A DNA stretch of 14,116 bases from Blastomyces gilchristii SLH14081 (lineage: Eukaryota; Ascomycota; Eurotiomycetes; Onygenales; Ajellomycetaceae), in NCBI RefSeq assembly GCF_000003855.2, contig NW_003101654.1, positions 416,756-430,871 of the forward strand, in the 5' to 3' direction. Shown piece by piece: positions 1 to 8,837 of this stretch. Under the pieces are notes generated by a model. It made no database searches and was not told the DNA's origin. It saw nothing but the letters and a program-made list of their open reading frames with translations. How positions within the stretch are numbered: the stretch's first letter is position 1; each line of letters opens with the position of its first letter. A program made the translations under genes and the position numbers.

Positions 1-130
1 ATAATATACATCTGGGATGCAAACACGGTTGGCAGGGAGCTGTTGCATTCAACGTAGCGTTGTGTACTTCTGCGGTCTTCCCTGCCTAATTATAACATCT
101 ATTTTTGGCGGTCATTACGAGGGTAGAGTT
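1..130. other. CpG-containing flank of LINE copy A with nested inverted repeats
   Basis: This stretch has clearly more G+C than what follows and keeps several CpG sites, so it escaped the mutation that altered the LINE. It holds a perfect 8 bp inverted repeat, GGCAGGGA at 31-38 and TCCCTGCC at 79-86. Nested between the arms is CAACGtagCGTTG at 50-62. No reading frame is convincing. It may be host sequence at the LINE insertion site or the end of an older short element continuing to the left of the window. Confidence 0.5.
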
Positions 131-260
131 CATAGTCCTACAGATAGACACATTAAATAGGTAGATAGAAAAGAACAGAAAGGAATAAGTACAGTAAAGA
201 GAGACTATAATAAAATAAAATTATTAAAAGATAGTGTATAGCTGTTTTAATAGACTATAT

Positions 261-3200
261 CTAATTAATTTCCACCTCTTCATATTCAGATACTTCTGAA
301 TTCAGTCATTTTCTTATAGCTGCTTGAGTTTCTGATAGAAAGTCTATTAAGTATTTAATTTCTGTCTCAGTTGGGAATAAGAATCTCATATTTAATTAAT
401 TTAAATCATACTTCTTCTTTAATCTGACTCTGAGACTGTTCTATAATGCATAATGTATTATAATATACTCAGAATTTTCATTTGCATTGCAGAATGAGTG
501 CTCTGTTGAATCAAATCTGTTATTAAATCTTTGTATATAGAATTTGAAATAATCATGTTCTAGTTTCAGCTGAATTATAGATGAGAATATTTTCTTTTTA
601 CATTTAATTGAACAAGATTTTTACTTTGATTTTGTCTCAAATCTTGTATATGTATGCTCTTCTTTTGTTTCTGCCAGCTTTCATTTCACTTGTTTAAACA
701 AGATTTTTTTTCTTTCTCTTTATGAAAGATCAGAATACTGTTTTTTGAATAGATCTGCTTAATTCTGAACTCTTTTTTACAGCTGAATCAGTCAATTCAT
801 TGTCATGAATATTCATATGAGCAGAAACTCAATGCAGATAAATTATCAGTTTTGATATTCTTCTCTTTTGAATTTTTAAAACAGAGTTTAAAATCAGTTC
901 AAGATTCATTTAATTATTATGAATCTGAATGTTTCTAAGTCTTTTTAAAGTAGCTTGACTATCAGAGAATATTCATATCTCTTTCAAACTATTTTCTCTT
1001 TTATAAGATTTTATTTCAATGAGTTTGAAAGCTTTCACTATTATAAATAGTTCAGCATCAAAGACTTCAGATTCACAGTCTAAATTTCAGAAATCTGAGA
1101 TAAAATTGATATTATCTTCAGTATAAGTAATGTCTGTATCTAATCTATTCAAATTCTGATTTTTTAAGTTATCTGAGTAAATCAGAATAGAGTCTTTTAT
1201 ATTAATTATAGAGATCTTCTTCAAATACTGTTCATATTCTCTCTTCTTAGATAGTTCACTTATTTATAAGTCTATGAGAGATTCTAGCTTTTCTCTTCAG
1301 AGAGATATCTTCTTATGATCAATTTTCTCAATATTTAGTAAAGAAAATTGATTTTTAATAAGTGAACATAGTCTATACAGTTAAGAGAGCATTTTCTTTA
1401 AAGCATTATTCTTATCTTAATTAAGATATCTATTTTAATTCAGTTCATTTTCTGAGTTAACTGATAGAAATGAAGAAGAGACTCTTTCTCTGATTATATG
1501 ATTTAAGCTCATCTTCATGACTCTCAGAGTATAGTTTATACAGGTCTTTTCAAATTGAATAGCAGAAGATGAAATTGAAGCTTCAATTTTCATTGCTTTA
1601 ATAGAAGATGATTTGAATGCTCTCAGAATTCTTCTCAAAGCTCTGTTTTATAGACTTTGAAAGAGTGTAGTGAAATTATCTTGATTGTTTTATTAAACTT
1701 GAACTTTATAATCAGCTACTGAGATAATACAGACTATGTATAATTATCTCATAGTCTGAAAGAATAGATCTCTCTCAGTATTTAATAGTCTGATTATACT
1801 ATTCAGTAGTCTCTCTGCCTTGATGATTCTTTGTTGAATATAATATTTAAAATTCAACTTGAAGTTTAACTATACTTCTAGTCATTTGACATTCAAACTG
1901 AGTTTAATCTCTTTATTCAAAAGAGTTAGACTTAGTTCTTTCTTATTAAATCTGAAAAAAAAGTCAATTAACTCAGTTTTATTCATAATAAATTGAATTA
2001 GATTGATTTCTACTCTAATAAAGATTTTCTTTACTACTTTCTCAATCACTTCTAAATTCTCTTTGATTGTCTTTGAACTGCAGAGTAGATTAATATCATC
2101 TATATAACTTAAAGATCTCACTATTTTCATCTCTCTATTCTTGAATAGATATGCAGTGTATATTACAAATAAAACAGGTGAGATTCAAGATTCTTGTGAT
2201 ACTTCTATTTTTATCTCAGTTTTATCTTGTTTTCTTCCATCAAAGAATAGTTGTATAATTCTTTTAGATATAAAACAATTAACTCATTCTATTAGAGAAA
2301 GTGATAGTTTTAATATCTTCAAAGTTTGAATCATTTTAGACTTTGAAACATGATTAAATGCATCTTTTATATCAATAAAAACTGCAGTTGAGACCAGATC
2401 TTCATGCTTTGCTATTTAAATATTATGAATAACTGAAAGAACAGTATCAATTACAGAACATTATTTTCTATCTCTCATTTATTCATTAAATAGAAGAGAA
2501 TCACTAATAGAGCTTATAAAAGATAATCTAGTAGCTATTATCTTTTCTAGAATTTTTGTTAAATAGTTCAACAGAGATATTACTTAATATGACTTAGAAA
2601 TTGAAGCTTTTCTAATAAGTTTTACAAGGATTACTTCAGTAACTTCTCTTTAATATTCAGAATGATAATCATTTTTTAAGAGATTGAAAAAGAGCTTAAA
2701 ATATTCATTCTTCAAGTAGAAATATGTGTTTTGAATAATTAAGAGATTAATTGAATCAGGCTCTGCAGCAGTTTTAATTAAAATTGAGAATATTACTGAC
2801 TCTAGTTCATCATATATAAGCTTAGATCATTCTCAGTTATTTTCATCAATATATTCATAAAATGATATATTCTTCACTTCTCAATGTGATGAGTTTTGAA
2901 AGAGAATTCTTATAAAAGCTTGATATTTTTCTTAAAAGAGTTTGCTGTATACAATTCATTCTGAAATTCATATTTTAAGATTGAAAGCTTTACTACACTT
3001 CTTATTATAGTATAGTTGAAGACTTTAAAAACTTCTTTTTCTTATACTTCTTTAAGAAATTTGTTTCAGTAATCTGTTTTGACTCTTTTAATATCTGAAA
3101 AATATTCATTTTGAATAGCTTTGAACTCTTTATCAGATATTAAGTTATTCTTTCAATCTCTCTTAGCAGTGACTAATTGCTTTCTTTTAGAAGTGATATT

Positions 3201-4132
3201 CTCATTTCATTAAGATTTGAAATACTCAGAAGACTTTTTCTTTGAAATATTTTCTTCAATACTTGTTAGAATAATAGATGTAATCAGCTTTACTCTATTC
3301 TTAAGCATTTTATTTGAGATATCTTGACTTTGATTTCAATACAGCTCACTCTGTCTTTCAGATTTCAGCTGTTTTACTCTTTCTTCAACTGCTTTTCAAT
3401 CAGCTTTTTCATAGTTATACTGATTATAGAGAAGAGAATTTTCACTTCTTTATTTTTCACTCAGTTCAATATTAAATTGAATGATCTTATGATCTGATTC
3501 TGAGATTTCATTTGAATTAATAAATCAGTCATAAGTCTTTTTTTAATTAGATTTCATAATATGAAAGTTAGATCTATAATAGATTTCTGTTTTATATCTT
3601 TTCTAAAGAATGTTTATTGATCAGACTTGTTAACTAAATCTATTAAATACTTAAAAGTTCAATCAATCAGTTGATCTACTCTTACTGCTGTTATGTACTC
3701 TGAATTTCATCAGAGATGATGTGCATTGAAGTCTTCTATAATTATAGAGTTTTTTAAGAGAGTTATATTCAAAAATCCTCTATTAATTATTCAGATATTG
3801 TTGTTTTCTTTCAATAACTTTTCATTATAGATATTTATAAGTTGAATAGTATCAAACTCATTCTCTTTATCTATAATATCACTCACTAGAATATCAGAGT
3901 CAGATATGATATTAAATCTTAAATTAAATTAATATCTTGATCTTTTTCTCTCATAGATTACTACTCTTGATTTTATCTCAGATTTTTCAGAAAGAAAGCA
4001 GTAATAGCTTGAATGAGAAATAATGTACTTTTACTCAGTATCAAAGTTTGATTCTTGAAGAAGTACAAAGTCAACTTTTTATTTAAATACAATCTGAAGA
4101 TAAGAATAAATGCAATTTAAGTTTCTATTCAT
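261..4132 (-). pseudogene. LINE ORF2 relic: APE endonuclease, reverse transcriptase, RNase H, C-terminal zinc motif
   Basis: This is the replication polyprotein of the LINE, which nicks target DNA and copies the element RNA at the nick. Reading minus from the ATG at 4132 (residue numbers approximate), an endonuclease domain shows VLLQES near 23-28, EDFNAHH near 130-138 (G of GDFNAHH now E) and SDH near 212. The reverse transcriptase shows VISLLNYLTKILEK near 515, FIDIKDAF near 583, SQESCISPVLF near 640 (usual PQGSPISP) and the catalytic YIDD at 2096-2107. RNase H follows with YSD (about 1170-1180), DAELF (about 1050), FSDSQA (about 965) and HMNIHDNELTD (about 784-822), so D/E/D/D are still readable. 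A CxxC...HC motif lies near 500. The longest surviving open stretches are 1882-2130 and 1435-1638. Many stops replace W or Q codons; comparison with copy B shows TGG to TGA at 306-308, one inserted base near 541 and one lost near 583-600. The span is not a multiple of three, so further frameshifts exist. Length, about 1290 codons, fits the family. Confidence 0.9.
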
Positions 4133-4230
4133 ATTATTTTAAGTAAATATAATTTTTGAAGAGATTTTAAACTTTTTTTATTATTTTTATTGTATATTCA
4201 TACTAAAAGAGAGTAGAGATAGAGTAGAAT

Positions 4231-5837
4231 TTAATTACTATCATTAGATAGTAGATTAGAACTATTTTGAAAAGTAGGAATTTCAACTGCTTGTATTATA
4301 TCTAGTTTATTATTAGAGTCATTTCTCAATTCTCTAATCTTAACAGAAGTTTGAGAATTCAAATTCTGTTTACACTTAGCTGGAGAATTAAAGTTTGAAT
4401 ATCTAGATAGTTGAGAATTTCTTCTTTTTAAGCTTACAGTTATAGATTTACTAGCTTGACTTTTCTCTTCAGTTTTAAATTCACTTTGAGCTTCATCTTT
4501 TCTTCAGCTCTTCTGAGTTCTTGAAGTAAATACACATTCTTTTGAGCTAGATGCATGTTTTTCTTTGCAATTGAACCACTTAAGCAAAGTATGTTAACAT
4601 ATTTCATCTCTTTTTAAACATGTTTCACATTTATGCTCACTAGTTTTATAATCTCTAGTATAGAATACATATTTTGAGTCTCTGAAACAAGAGATTGCAA
4701 AGTATTTAGATCTTTGACAGTTTGAATACTATGTTTAAGCTTTGAGATTTATTCTTAAGTCTTTTATTTATGAACTCTCATTTTCAAATCTGCTACTCTT
4801 ACTTCAGAGATTCTGGATTATTCAAGTATCTTTGTATATATTAGAACAGAGACATTTCTTCTACTCTATCTGAACTTAATTGAATTAAGTTATACAGACT
4901 CTTTTCTCAGTTGAATAGAATTATATTCTTCTAATTCATTTTTGAGAAGTAGCATTTCTTTCTCATAGTCAAAGATTTCAACTGAAATATTATAAAGAAT
5001 GAATTTATCTCACTTTCCATCTCTCTCAGATAGAATTATTATATTTAACAAAGATTCTACTGCTGATTTTCAGAGATTCTCATTCTGAATAAGGAATTCT
5101 GCACTGAATTCAGGCATTGTGATCAGAATAATGAAGATTTCAAAGAAGAATGACTCAATTGAAGCTATAACTAATTTTTGAACTTCAATATTAGTTATTA
5201 ACTGAGAAAAGAACTGCTGATTAATTTCATTTCTAATTCTGAAAATGAGATTTGAGTTTAGCTTGTTTCTCTGTAAGATATCCTGATTTGAGACTTTGAG
5301 AATAAGTCTTCTATTTCTAAAGATTTGATGATTTTTCTCTTTTTATATTTTTTTCTTCACTCTTCTATCAATAGAAGTATGAGCAGTAGTCTTCTCAGTT
5401 TTCTCAGAACTTTGAGCAAGTTTTGAGACAGCAGATTTAGAGATAGCAGATTTAGAGATAGCAGATTTAGAGATAGCAGATTCAGCTGCTTGAGCATATA
5501 TTTTCTTCTGACTTAAAGAAGAAGAAGAAGAAGAAGTAGAAAAGAAAGAAGAATAAACTGAAGAGTCAGTGATTATATTAGAAATTTTCAAAGTTGTTAG
5601 AACTGTGTTTGAAATTCCAAGTTTGAACTTGATCACTTTCTGTAGTTATCTAGTCTGAGTATGAAGAATTAATAGAACTTCTTTATTCATCTCACTTAGA
5701 CACTGCATTTCAAGAATCTTGCTTACTTTTTCAAGTTTCTGTATTTCAAGAACTTGTTATTTCTCTATTTCTTCTTTCTTTCTTCTCTTCAGAATTTCAA
5801 TCTCAGAAATAGTATTTGAGAAAGCATCTTTTTTCAT
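4231..5837 (-). pseudogene. LINE ORF1 (gag-like nucleic-acid-binding protein) relic
   Basis: This is the RNA-binding protein that precedes ORF2 in Tad1-type elements and packages the element RNA. The proposed ATG is at 5835-5837, followed by a charged, coiled-coil-like N-terminus (EIEILKRRKKEEIEK) and a low-complexity Ser/Lys/Ala segment that includes a repeated AISKS pentapeptide (5431-5482). A middle gag-like part contains MPEFSAEFLIQNENL near 5080-5120. The C-terminal part has cysteine/histidine knuckles, with SEHKCETCL and CKEKHASSSKEC readable between about 4640 and 4530; several knuckle cysteines are now replaced by stops or tyrosine-like codons. The longest open stretch is 5343-5636. 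ORF1 ends about 100 bases before the ORF2 ATG. It is non-functional, with many TAA, TAG and TGA codons. The family assignment rests on domain order and next-door ORF2. Confidence 0.78.
5431..5482 (-). repeat. Exact 15 bp tandem repeat inside ORF1
   Basis: The plus-strand unit GCAGATTTAGAGATA occurs three times without a mismatch (5431-5445, 5446-5460, 5461-5475) followed by a partial fourth copy beginning at 5476. In the ORF1 frame it encodes an AISKS-type pentapeptide. A GAAGAAGAAGAAGAAG run at about 5519-5535 lies close by and encodes serines on the minus strand. Confidence 0.85.
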
Positions 5838-5875
5838 ATTAACTGAGTATATTTTTGAACTTATTATTCTTACTC

Positions 5876-6010
5876 AATGAAAAGTTGATCAGACTGATTC
5901 AATTGAGATATTTATTATTAAACTCTTTTAAATTGAAAAGTTGATCAGACTGTTTCAATTAAGAGATTTCTAAGTCTGTTTTCAATTGAAAAGTTGATCA
6001 GACGGTTTCA
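5876..6010 (-). repeat. Tandem 53-55 bp units in the LINE 5' region
   Basis: The plus-strand core AATTGAAAAGTTGATCAGAC followed by a T/G-rich CAATT-type tail occurs three times, with the core GTTGATCAGAC starting near 5885, 5940 and 5993, a period of 55 then 53 bases. The outermost copy keeps a CpG (GACGG at about 6001-6005), while the inner copies read GACTG. The units lie just upstream of the proposed ORF1 start in the direction of LINE transcription, the place where some LINEs carry promoter-bearing monomers; promoter activity here is only inferred. Confidence 0.75.
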
Positions 6011-6942
6011 AAAGAAGAATAAAAGACTTTTATATATAAAATATCTGATTTCTTTCACACTAGTTCAGTAACTAGATTAGATTGTTGAAGAGAATCTAAT
6101 AAGCTAAAATTGATTTTTAAGATAAATTAATAAAATCTTTATAATCTGTTTCTTGAGATACAGTGAGAAAAAGTATGATATCAATTGATAATAAATCAGA
6201 TAATATGACAGTTTTTAAGAGAAAAACTGATAAAAAATAAATCAATTTTTTACAGAGAAATTGATTAAAACTATTTAATTTTATTCTAAATCATTCAATT
6301 CTTCTCACACAACAAGTGTGTAACTCAAATCAGTTAATAAAGAGTGTAAAAAAGAATTAAGTATTAATAAAAGCTCTTCAGTTACTGAAAAAGTAATTCT
6401 TAGTTAAAAGAATATGAAATTATAATAGAAAATAACTCTATTTTTAATGCTTTATAAGAATATTGTATAAAATTCAGAGAAAAACATCTTACTTTTTCAA
6501 GAGAAGTAAAAAACTATTTCTAAGATCTTTTTTTTATAATAACTGCTACAGAAGAAAGAGATAGAAACTGCTAAGATATATACTACTATATATTCTCTAT
6601 CAAGACTTTCTCTCTTCAGAGTCTTGATATTATAGAGAATATAAGTCTATTTTTATATAATAATATAAATATTATCAGCAGAATGTAGAAAAACTAGTTA
6701 TTTATATCTTAAAATAGAAGACTTTGTTAATAATTATATTAATACAGAGTTAATTCTTAAATTTAATAGAAATCTAGTATTACTGTTCTTAATCTCTTAC
6801 AGAATCTATTGAATATTGAGATATTAAAACTAGATTTAATATATCTCATTATACAGAGATCAAAGACTCAGTCAGATCTTAAAGTATACTGAATTTATAG
6901 TTTTTAATATACTGTTAACTTGTTCTGTTAACTTATTATTCA
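6011..6942. other. AT-rich non-coding stretch
   Basis: About 930 bases with no supportable reading frame and no recognisable RNA gene. It is extremely AT-rich and lacks CpG. The only clear structure is the inverted repeat at 6591-6641. It may be old mutated transposon sequence, but no family can be named. Confidence 0.6.
6591..6641. repeat. Inverted repeat (hairpin)
   Basis: Left arm TATTCTCTAT plus CAAGACT (6591-6607) pairs with AGTCTTG (6620-6626) and ATAGAGAATA (6632-6641), with a 12-base loop and a 5-base bulge on the right arm. No T-run follows in a way that would suggest a terminator; in a eukaryotic AT-rich desert it is probably a decayed palindrome. Confidence 0.6.
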
Positions 6943-7208
6943 CTGATTATATATTAAATACTGTTGCTGAGATATCTTTTTATATTATTCTGCTGAGAAT
7001 GAGTCAGATTGAGAGAGACAGTACAAGAGTGAGACTTAATATTAATATCTAAATACACTGAAGACAGACTGCAGAGATTATACTTCAGAAGTATCTGTTA
7101 ATTATATACTTGATACTATCACCAAGATATCTTTTTGTATTTTTCTGCTGAGAATGAGCCAGATTGAGAAGAATGATATAAGAGTGAAACTTAATATTAA
7201 TGTTTTAA
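6943..7208. repeat. Pair of diverged direct repeats with a 155 bp offset
   Basis: About 105 bases from 6943-7050 recur at about 7100-7208. Shared anchors are GATATCTTTTT (6971 and 7126), TCTGCTGAGAATGAG followed by YCAGATTGAGA, and RAGAGTGARACTTAATATTAAT. The two copies differ mainly by transitions (for example GAGTCAG against GAGCCAG), so they duplicated before or during the mutational decay. No coding potential is seen. Confidence 0.75.
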
Positions 7209-7420
7209 AATATCAAAGATAAACAGGGTTTTCATGCAGATTACTTCTCAGATATCTTCACAATTACAGATTAAGAATCTTTCAATTGAGAAGATTGATG
7301 TATATGACTAGGTCTCTTCATCTTACAATTTGTATGACAATTTGGCCTGGGATTGTGATGTGATAGAGGAGAACAGGGGATAATCTCACACAGAAGTTTT
7401 GAACAATGTCTGATTCATAT

Positions 7421-7642
7421 TTAACTAGATAACTTCACCACCACACAGGGTATGCAGTCAGTGATGGGGTCAAAATGCTTGTATGATCGAGGGCCTTTCA
7501 ATGAATCTATCGGCGGGTTCTTATTCGAAAAATCGAGCGAGTTCGTGATGGAGCGGTTGTGAAAACTACGGGCGCTAGCCACCCGCAGAATGCACCTTAA
7601 GCTAATTACATTTAACCTCTTATAATTAACTGACCACCGCAT
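7421..7642 (-). CDS. Doubtful 73-codon reading frame in a CpG-bearing island
   Basis: I do not recognise this product. The frame starts MRWSVNYKRL and has an Arg/Ser-rich, nearly acid-free first 35 residues (several R, including VASARSFHNRS), which resembles a mitochondrial presequence in composition, then a Pro/Lys stretch and a hydrophobic CVVVKLSS end. It sits in the only sizeable stretch between the LINE copies that keeps CpG (about 7485-7655), so the sequence is close to its original state, unlike its surroundings. Against it being a gene: it is short, no strong 5' splice signal is visible at its end, and no downstream exon can be seen in the mutated DNA to the left. It could be the first exon of a broken gene, or chance. 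Confidence 0.2.
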   Translation of the reverse strand: MRWSVNYKRLNVISLRCILRVASARSFHNRSITNSLDFSNKNPPIDSLKGPRSYKHFDPITDCIPCVVVKLSS

Positions 7643-7660
7643 CTGTCCTCTCGGGCCAGC

Positions 7661-8233
7661 TACTAATTTCCAGGGATGTTAGTTAGTGACTGTCACTGCT
7701 CACTTGATGATGTACACACCAAGCTTTCAGTTGCTGATCTCAGCTTCATTAGATGCTCATAGACCTATCAATCAGCTGTCATGACCTTATCCTGTGTTAG
7801 AAACTAATCATAGGCTTGATGACTGCAGTTCTCTCTGCCAGTATTAGAACTTGACAGTGAGCTTGCAGACTCTAGTCTATCAGAGTACTCTGTCTAGAGT
7901 CTAGATACATGTCTAGATCTGCTAGTCAGATAATTTTCAAAATCATTCTCTGTATTTAAGAAGAAGCTAGACTTTGATAACAGCTTTAGTTAGAGACTTA
8001 CTTAAGTACTATATAATCACTACAATAGACTTAACTCTATATCATTAGAATCTTGACAGATGCACAGTAGAATAGTGAGACACTGATATTTTATTTCAGC
8101 TCTGATAAGTGTTCACAGAATCTCACTTAACTAGTGTCTTGACTTACAGTAGAGAGTTCTATTCTGCATCAAGTCTTACTAATTAGACTCAGTCTCTATT
8201 ATATAAGAGCTTTCATGTGTAAGAAGTAGCAGA
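7661..8233. other. Stretch without genes between the CpG island and the tRNA relic
   Basis: Moderately AT-rich, with many TpG and CpA but no CpG seen, which suggests CpG decay of once ordinary sequence. CTAGA-type motifs cluster at about 7870-7925 (several CTAG tetramers within 60 bases). No reading frame or RNA gene is supportable. Confidence 0.5.
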
Positions 8234-8314
8234 TGTCAGTAGTGAGATTTGAACTCACACATCTCTAATGTGTGTAGTCTTGATTATCAGTCTTATCAAC
8301 TGAGCCACGCTGAC
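8234..8314 (-). tRNA. Degraded tRNA gene with long variable arm (Leu or Ser type)
   Basis: Read on the minus strand, an acceptor strand GTCAGCG (8308-8314) can pair with TACTGAC (8235-8241) apart from one C-A mismatch, leaving A as discriminator. A perfect 5 bp T stem, GTGAG/CTCAC, closes the loop TTCAAAT (8242-8258), giving a good B box. An A-box-like TGGCTCAGTTGAT follows the acceptor. A 13-base variable arm ACAT-TAGAG-ATGT precedes the T stem, and the spacing between D arm and T stem (31 bases) equals that of tRNA-Leu and tRNA-Ser. The anticodon arm does not fold: the segment GATAAGACT is nearly repeated as GATAATCAAGACT. The TCAAG in it suggests anticodon CAA (Leu), but this is uncertain. 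The gene is probably non-functional. Confidence 0.6.
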
Positions 8315-8320
8315 AGCTTG

Positions 8321-8837
8321 AGTTGAACTTTCACTTCATTTTCATCTCTGTTAATGAAATTATCAGAATATCATATATTATCAGTATAATAGTTGAATAT
8401 ATACTCTCAATAATTTTTTATAACTCTAGAATTGATTTAATGTGTAAATTCATTAAATTATCTTAAAGATAGTAATTAAATTCAGTTTTATAAGTATATA
8501 GTTTTATCTGATTTTTACTTGTAATCAATGTATGTAAGTTCTATTTTAAAGTTAGTATTATAGTTCTATATAATATAAAGTATTATTAAAAATTATTACT
8601 TACTAGAGAATTATATTTCACTGTCTTTATATCTCTAATATCTGCTTATTCAAATCTCTGATAGTTGACATTGTAGTAGTCTTAGATTAATTTAGTATAT
8701 AAGTCTCATTTCTTCTCTGTTCAATCTTAAGAAGTGTAGATATTAACTTGATAAGAGAGATCTAGTAAAGCTACTATAGTATAGTACTCTGTACAAGATT
8801 ATTCAGTTTTACTATAGTAATATACTAGTTTATTTCT
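8321..8837. other. AT-rich non-coding stretch
   Basis: No reading frame or RNA gene can be supported. The right end holds an inverted repeat around TACTATAGTA (listed separately) directly next to the insertion at 8850. Confidence 0.6.
8762..8828. repeat. Inverted repeat beside the 0.5 kb insertion
   Basis: CTAGTAAAGCTACTATAGTA (8762-8781) is matched in reverse complement by TTACTATAGTAATATACTAG (8809-8828). The inner TACTATAGTA is itself a palindrome and is perfect in both arms. The repeat ends ten bases before the left direct repeat of the insertion. Confidence 0.6.

Larger units (their letters stand above)
131..6010 (-). mobile_element. Tad1-like LINE retrotransposon, copy A, near full length, mutated
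   Basis: A non-LTR retrotransposon lying on the minus strand, about 5.9 kb, which is in the range expected for Tad1-clade elements. In order of transcription it has a 5' tandem-repeat region (6010-5876), ORF1 with zinc knuckles (5837-4231), ORF2 with endonuclease, reverse transcriptase and RNase H (4132-261) and a short 3' UTR (260-131). The 3' end is placed where similarity to copy B stops (131 here, 13616 there); it could run 10-20 bases further. The 5' end is placed just after the last tandem unit and is the less certain end. Both ORFs carry many stops, mostly at positions where W, Q or R would be expected, and CpG is absent by eye, so the copy is dead. I could not identify a target-site duplication. 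Confidence 0.88.

Noticed and set aside
2141..2329. Open frame of 62 codons on the plus strand
   Set aside because: It lies antisense to the conserved reverse-transcriptase segment with SQESCISPVLF and FIDIKDAF, so it is a shadow of the minus-strand relic.
261..4132. Alternative genetic code reading through the many stops
   Set aside because: All three stop codons appear at W, Q and R positions, and the less mutated copy B has sense codons (TGG at 13789-13791) where copy A has stops, so mutation explains them.
6005..6060. Target-site duplication for LINE copy A
   Set aside because: I compared the bases beyond 6010 with those before 131 and found no convincing match; the 5' boundary is too uncertain.
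6591..6641. Intrinsic bacterial-type terminator
   Set aside because: The stem is AT-rich, bulged, without a following T-tract or upstream gene, and the genome is eukaryotic.
8255..8275. tRNA anticodon arm read as ACACA-TTAGAGA-TGTGT, giving Ser(AGA)
   Set aside because: It would leave no room for a variable loop before the T stem and a 25-base excess before the arm. The same bases fit better as the variable arm of a type II tRNA.
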